Source: Actinoplanes sp. SE50/110 (lineage in GTDB: Bacteria > Actinomycetota > Actinomycetes > Mycobacteriales > Micromonosporaceae). From it: 64,000 nt of DNA. Numbering within the stretch: the stretch's first letter is position 1; every line of letters begins with the position of its first letter. The notes under the pieces are model-generated. The model was not told the origin of the DNA and did no database searches. It saw only the letters and a list, made by a program, of their open reading frames with translations. The stretch covers positions 5,861,001-5,925,000 of the forward strand of contig NZ_LT827010.1 of the NCBI RefSeq assembly GCF_900119315.1, in the 5' to 3' direction. Made by a program: the position numbers and the translations under genes. Below are positions 1 through 6,980 of this stretch, piece after piece.

Positions 1-564
1 GCTGACACTCGGCGACGGGGAAGCGCTGCCGCTGGGTGACGGCGTCGCCGTCGGCGACGGGGTGGGCGTCGCGCTGCCGCTGGGCGACGGCGCCGGCTTG
101 GGGCGGCCGGAACGGAGGGTGGCCTCGATCTGCACCGCGGTGTAGACCGTGTCGACCCGGGTGCCCGAAACCTCGAGCTTCGCCCCGGCGGCCAGCGCGG
201 TGGCCGCGACCCGCTTGCCGTTGAGCCGGATCCGGGTGGCGCTGGTCACGGCGAAGGTGACGGTACGGCCGCGGACGTCCTTGGTGCCGCCCTTGACCGC
301 GACGGTGACCGACGCGGCGTCGGCCGCGGTGACCGTGCCCTCGGCGGCGAAGGCGACCTTCTTGGACCTGGCCTTGTCGCCGCCCTTGTTGCTGTTGTCG
401 CCGCCCTTGTTGCCGGCGTTGCCGTTGCCCTTGTTGTCGTTTCTGTCATCGCCGTGTTTGCTGACCGCCGGCGATTTCGCGAAGGCCGCGACGTCGGTGA
501 CGACGGCCGGGGCGGTGACGGCGGCGGCCATGGCGACGGCTACGGCGATTCGGCGCATACGCAT
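1..564 (-). CDS. Secreted DUF5666-like protein, C-terminus cut by the window edge
   Basis: The gene runs off the left edge, so only the first 188 codons are visible. The start ATG at 564 is preceded by AGGAG nine bases upstream; a second in-frame ATG two codons later lies too far from that site. Residues about 5-28 form a signal peptide (MRMRRIAVAV then an alanine-rich core). A low-complexity Asn/Gly/Lys/Asp stretch follows, then a small beta-type domain containing EGTVTAADAASVTVAVKGG and a TRIRLNGK segment that resembles DUF5666 repeats. The visible C-terminal part is a Pro/Ser/Thr-rich tail (PSPSGSATPTPSP), as in wall-spanning linkers. Function is unknown; secretion is inferred from the signal peptide. 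Confidence 0.7.
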   Translation of the reverse strand, partial: MRMRRIAVAVAMAAAVTAPAVVTDVAAFAKSPAVSKHGDDRNDNKGNGNAGNKGGDNSNKGGDKARSKKVAFAAEGTVTAADAASVTVAVKGGTKDVRGRTVTFAVTSATRIRLNGKRVAATALAAGAKLEVSGTRVDTVYTAVQIEATLRSGRPKPAPSPSGSATPTPSPTATPSPSGSASPSPSVS

Positions 565-696
565 CGGGTGGTACTCCTGACCGTGGGGGGGGGATTGATC
601 TCTACGATGCGCCGTCCCGGTTCCGGTCCGGTGCGCGGCCGGGTGCGGATCGGTTGCCGGTTGACACGGAGGTCCGCACTGGGCGAATGTTCCGGC

Positions 697-2085
697 ATGC
701 ACGATGTCTGGCCGGCTCCCGGTGCCCTTCTGGTATCGCGGTACCGCCTCGTGACCTTGCTGGAAACGGGCGGGATGGCCCAGGTCTGGCGGGCCACCGA
801 CGAGCTGCTCGACCGCCCCGTCGCGGTCAAGTTGCCGGCCGGCGACATCCGGGCCGCCCACCTCGCCTGGCGGGAGGCGCGGCTCGCGGCGCGGCTCTCC
901 CATCCGGGGATCGCGGCCGTGCACGACTACCGGGAGGCGGTCCGCCCGGACGGCTCGGTGGTCCCGTTCGTCGTGATGGAGCTGCTGGCCGGCGAGACCG
1001 TGGCGGCCCGGCTCTGTGACGGCCCGATCCCGTGGCCGGCCGCCGCCGCGGTGGGCGCCGCGGTCGCCGGAGCGCTGGCCGCCGCGCACGCCGCCGGGGT
1101 GGTGCACCGCGACATCAAGCCGGGCAACGTGATGCTCTGCAACGGTGGCGTGAAGCTGCTCGACTTCGGGATCAGCGCGGCCGCCGGGGAGCCGGACGAC
1201 GACGACACCGGGGCCACCTTCGGCACCCCGGCGTACGCGGCGCCGGAGCGCCTGGACGGCAAGCCGGCCGAGCCGGCCACCGACCTGTACGGGCTGGGCG
1301 TGCTGCTGTTCGAGATGGTGGCCGGGGAGCCGCCGTACAGTGTGGACACCTGGGAGGAGCTGGCGGTGGCCCGGCAGACCGGGCCCACGCCGCTGCCGGG
1401 CGGGCTGCCCGCCCCGCTGACCGATCTGATCCACCGCTGTCTGGACGACGACCCGGAGTGCCGCCCGTCGGCCGCCGAGGCGTGGAAGGTGCTGGCCGAG
1501 CTGGCTCCGGCGGAGAACAAGAAGACGCCGACGGTGCCGCTGCCCGGCGCCCGGCCGGCCGGGGCGGCCCGGGTGCCGGCCCTCAACCCGCCGCCGGTCC
1601 GGGCCACCCGCGGTCGCAAGATCGCGGTGGGGGCGGCGCTGGGTGCCACCGCGATCGCCTTCCTGGCGCTGGTGCACGTGGTGTCGCAGTCGGGCGACGA
1701 TCTGGCGCAGCCGCCGCCGGCCGCGCCGGTCGCGCCGTCCGTGCCGGCGACGTCGGCCGCCTCGTCACCTTCGCCGCGGCCGGCGACGACTCCGCCGACG
1801 GTGGCGAAGAGGGCGGCGCCGACGCTCACCGTGGACGTGGCGCTGCAACGGGTGGAGGCCGCGGTCGATCGGGGCGAGCGGACCGGCGAGATCCGCGGGG
1901 ACGTCGCGCAGGATTTCCGGAACCTCCTGGGGCAGCTCGCCACTCAGGACAATCCCGACATCCGCGGGCAGGTGGATCTGTTGCGCAAGAAGGTCCGCCA
2001 GCGGCTCGGCGAGGGCGGGCTGAGTGCCGGCCAGGCCGCCCTGCTGCAGGACCGCCTGGCCGACCTGGGCCGGGCCGGGGCCTAG
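697..2085 (+). CDS. Membrane-anchored Ser/Thr protein kinase (PknB type)
   Basis: Predicted eukaryotic-type Ser/Thr kinase of 462 residues. The glycine loop is LETGGMAQVW at residues 22-31, the ATP-binding lysine is K45 in VAVK, the catalytic loop is HRDIKPGN from residue 137, the metal-binding DFG starts at 156, and an APE motif follows GTPAYAAPE. After the kinase domain a linker leads to one membrane segment near residues 309-331, then a short Pro/Ala/Ser-rich outer region with a helical end. There are no PASTA repeats, so the ligand is unknown. The frame is open further upstream, but that stretch overlaps the promoter of the neighbouring divergent gene; ATG 697 just before the kinase domain is the best start. 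Substrates cannot be told from context. Confidence 0.9.
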   Translation: MHDVWPAPGALLVSRYRLVTLLETGGMAQVWRATDELLDRPVAVKLPAGDIRAAHLAWREARLAARLSHPGIAAVHDYREAVRPDGSVVPFVVMELLAGETVAARLCDGPIPWPAAAAVGAAVAGALAAAHAAGVVHRDIKPGNVMLCNGGVKLLDFGISAAAGEPDDDDTGATFGTPAYAAPERLDGKPAEPATDLYGLGVLLFEMVAGEPPYSVDTWEELAVARQTGPTPLPGGLPAPLTDLIHRCLDDDPECRPSAAEAWKVLAELAPAENKKTPTVPLPGARPAGAARVPALNPPPVRATRGRKIAVGAALGATAIAFLALVHVVSQSGDDLAQPPPAAPVAPSVPATSAASSPSPRPATTPPTVAKRAAPTLTVDVALQRVEAAVDRGERTGEIRGDVAQDFRNLLGQLATQDNPDIRGQVDLLRKKVRQRLGEGGLSAGQAALLQDRLADLGRAGA

Positions 2086-2087
2086 GC

Positions 2088-3098
2088 TCAGGCGGACCCG
2101 CGCAGGATCAGCCGGGTCGGCATGATCGTCTCGTGCTCGACCGGCTCGTCGCCGTCGAGCTTGGCCAGCAGCAGCCGGACCATCTCCTGGCCCATCTGCT
2201 CGACCGGCTGATAGACGCTGGTCAGCGGCGGGTCGGTGTGCCGGGCCACGACCGAGTCGTCGAAGCCGACCACGGCCACGTCCTCCGGCACCCGGCGGCC
2301 GGCCCGGCGCAGCACCCGCAGCGCGCCGGCCGCCATCATGTCCGAGGCGGCGAACACCGCGTCCAGCTGCGGGTGGTTGGCGAGCAGCCATTCCATCGCC
2401 ATCGCGCCGCTGATCTCGCCGAAGTCGCCGGCCGCGGCCGGGCCGTCGCCGACCACGTCGCGGTAACCCTGGTAGCGCGCGATGCCCGGCGCCATGTCCA
2501 TCGGCCCGGTGATCGTGGCGATGCACCGGCGGCCCTGCTCGCGCAGGTACGACACGGCGGCCCGGGCGCCCCCGCGGTTGTCCGCGTCGACCGAGGTGAC
2601 CGGGCCCGGGTGCACCGGGCGGCCGACCCGCACGGTGGGCACGCCGCGCTCCTCCAGGACGGCCGGCAGCGGGTCGTCACCGTGCAGCGACAGCAGCAGC
2701 GCGCCGTCCACATGCTGGCGGGTCAGGTAGCCCTCCAGCTGGCGCCGCTCCTCCGGGGCCTGCGCGATCATCAGGACCATCTGCAGGTTCCGGGCGACCA
2801 GCACGGACGACACCGACTGGACGATCCGGCCGAAGAACGGCTCGGCGAAGAACCGCTCGCCGGACTCGAACACGACCAGGGCGATCGAATCGGTGCGCTG
2901 GGTGACCAGCGCGCGCGCGGCCCGGTTCGGCACGTAGCCCATCTCGTCGATCGCGTCCTGCACCGCTTTGCGGGCTTTCGGACTGACCTGGGCGGAGCCG
3001 TTCACCACCCGGGACACCGTCCCCCGGCCGACGCCGGCCCGGACGGCGACCTCCTCCAGGGTCGGCCGCCCGGCCGAGCGGTTGCTGTGGTCCCTCAT
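2088..3098 (-). CDS. LacI-family transcriptional regulator
   Basis: A 336-residue LacI/GalR regulator. The N-terminal helix-turn-helix reads PTLEEVAVRAGVGRGTVSRV, followed by the hinge helix GYVPNRAARALV, then a periplasmic-binding-protein-like effector domain ending in the usual VGFDDSVVARHTDPPLTSV segment. The start ATG 3098 has AGGA nine bases upstream; an in-frame start eight codons earlier lacks a ribosome site. It is convergent with the kinase gene (2 bp apart) and divergent from the GlxA-type gene, with an inverted repeat at 3156-3177 between them. No sugar gene adjoins it on its own strand, so the effector is unknown. Confidence 0.9.
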   Translation of the reverse strand: MRDHSNRSAGRPTLEEVAVRAGVGRGTVSRVVNGSAQVSPKARKAVQDAIDEMGYVPNRAARALVTQRTDSIALVVFESGERFFAEPFFGRIVQSVSSVLVARNLQMVLMIAQAPEERRQLEGYLTRQHVDGALLLSLHGDDPLPAVLEERGVPTVRVGRPVHPGPVTSVDADNRGGARAAVSYLREQGRRCIATITGPMDMAPGIARYQGYRDVVGDGPAAAGDFGEISGAMAMEWLLANHPQLDAVFAASDMMAAGALRVLRRAGRRVPEDVAVVGFDDSVVARHTDPPLTSVYQPVEQMGQEMVRLLLAKLDGDEPVEHETIMPTRLILRGSA

Positions 3099-3155
3099 CG
3101 CCAGCCGTCCTCTCCACGTCACCGGCTTGAGACAAAGTACAACCGCTTCGGCGCC

Positions 3156-3177
3156 GGACCAGTGATTCTAGTGGTCC
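3156..3177. promoter_or_regulatory. Inverted repeat between divergent regulators, possible operator
   Basis: GGACCAGTGATTCTAGTGGTCC has 6-bp perfect outer arms (GGACCA/TGGTCC) around a partly symmetric core. It sits 58 bp upstream of the LacI start and 106 bp upstream of the GlxA-type start. It lacks the central CG usual for LacI sites, so the binder could equally be the GlxA-type protein. Operator role is inference. Confidence 0.35.
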
Positions 3178-3283
3178 GATTCCCTGCCACGGGAGCGCTC
3201 CGCCTCCCGTGCTGGCGGAATCCTTGCGGTCATGGTCCGCACGGCCACTTCCCGGGGTACGCCGTGACCGGCACAGTGGGGAC

Positions 3284-4282
3284 ATGCGGGGACACAAGGT
3301 GGCGATGTTTCTCATGCCCGGGGCCGCACCGCTGGACGTGGGCATCCCGGCGCAGGTCTTCGCGCCGCGGCACGGGCTGGACTACCGGGCGGTGCCGTGC
3401 GCGGTCGAGGCCGGGCCGGTGCGCGGCCGCGACGGGCTCGGTTTCTTCGTCGACGCGGGGCTGGAGGCGCTGGACGACGCGGACACCGTCATCGTGCCCG
3501 GCTTCCTCAACCCGGCCGGTCCGATCGACCCGCGGGTGCTCGCCGCGCTGCGCACCGCGGCGTTCCGCGGCGCCCGGATGGTCTCCATCTGCACCGGCGC
3601 GTTCGCGCTGGCCGCGGCCGGTCTGCTGGACGGGCTGCGGGCGACCACGCACTGGCTGATGGCGCCGACACTGGCCCGGGAGTACCCGAAGGTGACCGTC
3701 GACGGCAGGGTGCTGTTCGTCGACGAGGGTCAGATCCTCACGTCGGCCGGGGTGGCCGCCGGCATCGACGTGTGCCTGCACCTGGTCCGCCGCGACCATG
3801 GCGTGCAGGCCTCGAACGCGATCGCCCGGGTGCTGGTCGCGGCGCCGTACCGCAGCGGCGGCCAGTCGCAGTACGTGCCGCGCAGCATCCCGGAGCCGCT
3901 CGGCGACGTGTTCGCGGCCACCCGCGAGTGGGCGCTGGCGCACCTGGGTGAGCCGCTCACCGTGACCGGCCTGGCCCGGCACGCCGGCGTCTCGGAGCGC
4001 ACCTTCGGCCGGCGGTTCGTCGAGGACACCGGGTACACCCCGATGCAGTGGGTGCTGCGCGCCCGGGTCGACCTGGCCCGCGAGATGCTGGAGCGCACCG
4101 ACCTGGGGATCGAGCAGATCGCCGCCCGGGTCGGCGTCGGCACCGGCGCCAACCTGCGGATGCACTTCCAGCGGATCCTGAGCACCTCGCCGAGTGAGTA
4201 CCGCCGGAACTTCGCTGGCGGAAAGCTTGCGCAAGGTGACGCGCGGCCCCCTGCCGACCGGCTCGGCACGGCGGCAGGCTGA
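3284..4282 (+). CDS. GlxA-family regulator (DJ-1/PfpI domain plus AraC helix-turn-helix)
   Basis: A 332-residue protein with an N-terminal DJ-1/PfpI-like domain (residues about 3-190) and a C-terminal AraC-type DNA-binding domain (about 215-320). The nucleophile-elbow cysteine is C103 in SICTGAFALAAAGLLDG, as in the GlxA family. The AraC part shows GLARHAGVSERTFGRRF and a second helix-turn-helix near IEQIAARVGVGTGANLRMHF. Family members are transcription activators whose amidotransferase-like domain senses a ligand. It is followed only 4 bp later by a GAPDH paralogue, so the two are almost certainly one transcript; control of a carbon or redox response is plausible but unproven. Confidence 0.88.
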   Translation: MRGHKVAMFLMPGAAPLDVGIPAQVFAPRHGLDYRAVPCAVEAGPVRGRDGLGFFVDAGLEALDDADTVIVPGFLNPAGPIDPRVLAALRTAAFRGARMVSICTGAFALAAAGLLDGLRATTHWLMAPTLAREYPKVTVDGRVLFVDEGQILTSAGVAAGIDVCLHLVRRDHGVQASNAIARVLVAAPYRSGGQSQYVPRSIPEPLGDVFAATREWALAHLGEPLTVTGLARHAGVSERTFGRRFVEDTGYTPMQWVLRARVDLAREMLERTDLGIEQIAARVGVGTGANLRMHFQRILSTSPSEYRRNFAGGKLAQGDARPPADRLGTAAG

Positions 4283-4286
4283 CGGC

Positions 4287-5279
4287 ATGACAACTCGCGT
4301 GGGAATCAACGGATTCGGGCGGATCGGCCGCAATGTCTTCCGAGCCGCCGCGAACAGCGACGTGGAGATCGTCGCGATCAACGACCTGACCGGCTCCGGC
4401 ACCCTGGCCCACCTGCTGCGCTACGACAGCTCGCTGGGCCGCTACCCGGGTACCGTCGAGGCACACGAGGACCACCTGCTCATCGACGGCCACCGGGTCG
4501 AGGTGACCGCCGTCCGCAACCCGGCCGAACTGCCCTGGAAGGACCTGGGCGTCGACGTCGCGCTGGAGTCGACCGGCAGATTCACCGCGGCCGCCGACGC
4601 CCGCGCGCACCTGGCCGCCGGCGCGCGCAAGGTCCTGGTCAGCGCCCCGTCCCCGGGCGCCGATCTGACCGTCGCCTACGGCCTGAACCACGGCGACTAC
4701 GACCCGGCCGCGCACGACGTGGTCTCCAACGCGTCGTGTACCACCAACGGGCTGGCCCCGATCGCCTCGGTGCTCGACGACCTGGCCGGCATCGAGACCG
4801 GGTCGATGACCACCATCCACGCCTACACCCAGGAGCAGAACCTGCAGGACGGCCCGCACCGCGACCTGCGCCGGGCCCGGGCGGCGGCGCTGAACATCGC
4901 GCCCACCACGACCGGTGCGGCCACCGCGATCGGCCTGGTGCTGCCCCGGCTGGCCGGCCGGCTCACCGGATACTCGGTGCGGGTGCCGGTGCCGGTCGGC
5001 TCGCTGGTCGAGCTCAACGCGGTGGTCGAGCGGCCGGTCACCGCCACCGAGATCAACAGTGCCTTCGAGGCGGCCGCGTCCGGCCCACTGCGCGGGGTCC
5101 TCGCATACTCGGCCGACCCGCTGGTCTCCACCGACATCACCGGCAACCCGGCGTCGTCCCTCTTCGACTCGCTGCTGACCGCGGCGAACGGCCGGCTGGT
5201 CAAGGTGGTCGCCTGGTACGACAACGAGTGGGGCTTCGCCAACCGGGTCGTGGACACCCTGACACTGCTGGGCCGCTGA
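4287..5279 (+). CDS. gap: Glyceraldehyde-3-phosphate dehydrogenase paralogue
   Basis: A 330-residue type I GAPDH. VGINGFGRIGRNVFRAA is the Rossmann start, C151 in SNASCTTN is the catalytic cysteine, and WYDNEWGFANRV marks the C-terminal end. It departs from housekeeping GAPDH at conserved places: SCTTN is followed by G instead of C, HAYTGDQ is HAYTQEQ, and the TGAAK motif reads TGAAT. These changes and its pairing with a GlxA-type regulator suggest an accessory isozyme rather than the main glycolytic enzyme; erythrose-4-phosphate or another phosphorylated aldehyde is an alternative substrate. A hairpin follows at 5278-5316. Confidence 0.88.
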   Translation: MTTRVGINGFGRIGRNVFRAAANSDVEIVAINDLTGSGTLAHLLRYDSSLGRYPGTVEAHEDHLLIDGHRVEVTAVRNPAELPWKDLGVDVALESTGRFTAAADARAHLAAGARKVLVSAPSPGADLTVAYGLNHGDYDPAAHDVVSNASCTTNGLAPIASVLDDLAGIETGSMTTIHAYTQEQNLQDGPHRDLRRARAAALNIAPTTTGAATAIGLVLPRLAGRLTGYSVRVPVPVGSLVELNAVVERPVTATEINSAFEAAASGPLRGVLAYSADPLVSTDITGNPASSLFDSLLTAANGRLVKVVAWYDNEWGFANRVVDTLTLLGR

Positions 5280-5316
5280 CCGCACCGGCGGGGCGGGCCG
5301 CCGGGCCGGCGCGGTC
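5278..5316 (+). terminator. Likely terminator after the GAPDH gene
   Basis: GACCGCACCGGC pairs with GCCGGCGCGGTC (one mismatch) around a GC-rich loop and is followed by TTCC. It overlaps the stop codon and ends 17 bp before the next gene. Confidence 0.5.
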
Positions 5317-5333
5317 TTCCCTATGCTGGTCCG

Positions 5334-6347
5334 ATGGCGGTCACCCTGGCAGATGTGGCCCGGCTGGCCGGGGTCTCCCCCGCCACGGTGTCCCGCGTGA
5401 TCAACGACAGCGCCAAGAAGGTCGCGCCCGAGCTGCGCGAGCGGGTCCTGGCCGCGGTCGCCGAGCTGCACTACGTGCCCAACGCGCACGCGCAGAGCGT
5501 GGCCCGCCCGCGCAAGTCCGCGGTCGGGGTGATCGTGCACGACGTCTCCGACCCGTACTTCGCCGAGATCACCCGGGGCCTGCAGCGGCAGGCCGCGGCC
5601 CACGACCGGCTCCTGGTGATCTGCAACAGCTACCGGGAGCCGGAGCGCGAGCTGGCCTACGTGGCGCTGCTGCGGGCCCAGCAGGTGCACGCGCTGATCC
5701 TGGCCGGCTCGGGATACCACGACGACGCGTTCACCGCCCGGCTCAACGGCGAGCTGAACGCGTACCAGCAGGGCGGCGGCCGGGTCGCGGTGATCGGCCG
5801 GCACGAGCTGGTCGGCAGCGCCGTGTTGCCCGCCAACGAATCCGGGGCGTACGAGTTGGGCTGCCGGCTGCTCACCCTGGGGCACCGCCGGATCGGGGTG
5901 ATCGCCGGGCCCCGGTCGCTGACCACCACCACCGACCGGCTGTCCGGGATCCGCCGGGCCCTCGCCGAGGCCGGGACGGCCCTGCCGCCGGAGCGGATCG
6001 TCTACGCCGACTTCACCCGGGACGGCGGGGCGGAAGCCGCGGGCCGGCTCCTCGGCGCCGCACCGGACCTGACCGCGATCGTCGCGCTCAACGACTCGAT
6101 GGCGGTGGGCACGCTGGCCACCCTGCGCGAGCACGGCATCGCGGTGCCGGCCCGGGTGTCGGTCGCCGGGTTCGACGACATGCCGATCGCGCGGGACGTG
6201 ACACCGGCGCTGACCACGGTGCGGCTGCCGCTGGTCGGGATGGGCGAGCGGGCGATGGCCCTGGCCCTGGCCGACGACACCGCCGGGGTCAGCGAGCCGG
6301 CCGCGGCCACGCTGATCTGGCGGGAGAGCTGCGCCGCCCCGGCCTGA
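5334..6347 (+). CDS. LacI-family transcriptional regulator
   Basis: A 337-residue LacI/GalR regulator. The DNA-binding head is VTLADVARLAGVSPATVSRV, with hinge region HYVPNAHAQSVARPRKSAV, then a type I binding-protein fold with conserved VHDVSDPYFAEI and VAGFDDMPIARDVTPAL. Compared with the usual NRAA in the hinge it has NAHA, a common variant. It is separated from the GAPDH gene by a hairpin and has its own short leader. No transporter or glycosidase adjoins it, so target and effector are unknown. Confidence 0.9.
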   Translation: MAVTLADVARLAGVSPATVSRVINDSAKKVAPELRERVLAAVAELHYVPNAHAQSVARPRKSAVGVIVHDVSDPYFAEITRGLQRQAAAHDRLLVICNSYREPERELAYVALLRAQQVHALILAGSGYHDDAFTARLNGELNAYQQGGGRVAVIGRHELVGSAVLPANESGAYELGCRLLTLGHRRIGVIAGPRSLTTTTDRLSGIRRALAEAGTALPPERIVYADFTRDGGAEAAGRLLGAAPDLTAIVALNDSMAVGTLATLREHGIAVPARVSVAGFDDMPIARDVTPALTTVRLPLVGMGERAMALALADDTAGVSEPAAATLIWRESCAAPA

Positions 6348-6370
6348 GCCCGGGCGGGTAGATTGCGCGG

Positions 6371-6802
6371 GTGACTGACGTCGATCGGACCCGGCCGGCC
6401 CCGGCAGCCGGCAGGGCGGTGGTGTGGGTGCAGCTCACGCTGCTCACGGCGTACCTGATCGGCAGTTTCGGGATCCTGATCCTGGCCGCCGTGCGGGTGG
6501 GCGACGCCGGGGCACTGCTGCATCCCGGGCTGGATCGGCTCGGCGATCCCGAGGATTCGCTGCCCGGGGCGGGCAATCCGCTGGTCGGGGTCCTCGGGGT
6601 CTGCCGGCTGGTGGCCTGGTTCGTCTATCCGCTGGGCATCGCCATGATCAGCTTCGGGGTGGTGACGCTGGTGCACAGCTGGCGGCGCGACGAGCGGCGA
6701 CGGGCCGGGTGGCTGGCCGCGCTCACCGCGAGCTGGCTGGTCCTGGTCCTGGTCGCCGCCTCTCCCTACGGCGGCGACCTGATCACCTGGCTGCTCCACT
6801 GA
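6371..6802 (+). CDS. Small integral membrane protein, function unknown
   Basis: A 143-residue protein starting with GTG. Three hydrophobic segments are visible: about 18-40 (WVQLTLLTAYLIGSFGILIL), 72-100 (LGVCRLVAWFVYPLGIAMIS) and 112-132 (GWLAALTASWLVLVLVAA). A charged patch, HSWRRDERRRAG, separates the last two and probably faces the cytoplasm. No known domain is recognised. It follows a LacI gene by 23 bp and may be co-transcribed with it. A short hairpin overlaps its stop codon. Confidence 0.75.
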   Translation: MTDVDRTRPAPAAGRAVVWVQLTLLTAYLIGSFGILILAAVRVGDAGALLHPGLDRLGDPEDSLPGAGNPLVGVLGVCRLVAWFVYPLGIAMISFGVVTLVHSWRRDERRRAGWLAALTASWLVLVLVAASPYGGDLITWLLH

Positions 6803-6817
6803 AGCCGGCCCGGCTTC
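6801..6817 (+). terminator. Short hairpin at the stop codon
   Basis: GAAGCCGGCCCGGCTTC folds into a tight stem and overlaps the stop of the preceding membrane-protein gene. No T run follows, so termination is only moderately likely. Confidence 0.35.
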
Positions 6818-6822
6818 GACGG

Positions 6823-6906
6823 GAAGCGAGCCCGGCGCCGACTGAAGCTAGCCCGGCCCCGACTGACGTGAGCCCGACCCCGACTGCAGCGATCCCGGCC
6901 CGGGGA
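6823..6906. repeat. 21-bp tandem repeat, about 3.5 copies, non-coding
   Basis: Three consecutive 21-bp units begin GAAGCGAGCCCGGC, GAAGCTAGCCCGGC and GACGTGAGCCCGAC and each ends in CCGACT; a fourth, degraded unit starts GCAGCGATCCCG. The block lies between the stop of the plus-strand membrane protein (6802) and the stop of the minus-strand gene (6981). One frame would encode heptads such as ASPAPTE, but it has no start codon of its own. Confidence 0.7.
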
Positions 6907-6980
6907 CACTCCGCGCACCCGGTCGGCAGCGGCAACCGTGCGGGCCCGGGGCCCCGGGGCGGTCCGGGCCGTAGCCCGGA

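Noticed and set aside
149..580. Plus-strand 143-codon frame opposite the first gene
   Set aside because: The minus-strand frame has a ribosome site, signal peptide and typical linker; the plus frame is its shadow.
1032..3659. Long open frame (875 codons) overlapping the kinase and LacI genes
   Set aside because: It lies antisense or out of frame to clearly recognised genes and has Arg/Gly/Ala-rich shadow composition typical of high-GC DNA.
3957..6134. Long minus-strand frame across the GAPDH and LacI genes
   Set aside because: Shadow of two recognised plus-strand genes; no domain and an implausible Gln/Arg/Gly/Asp composition.
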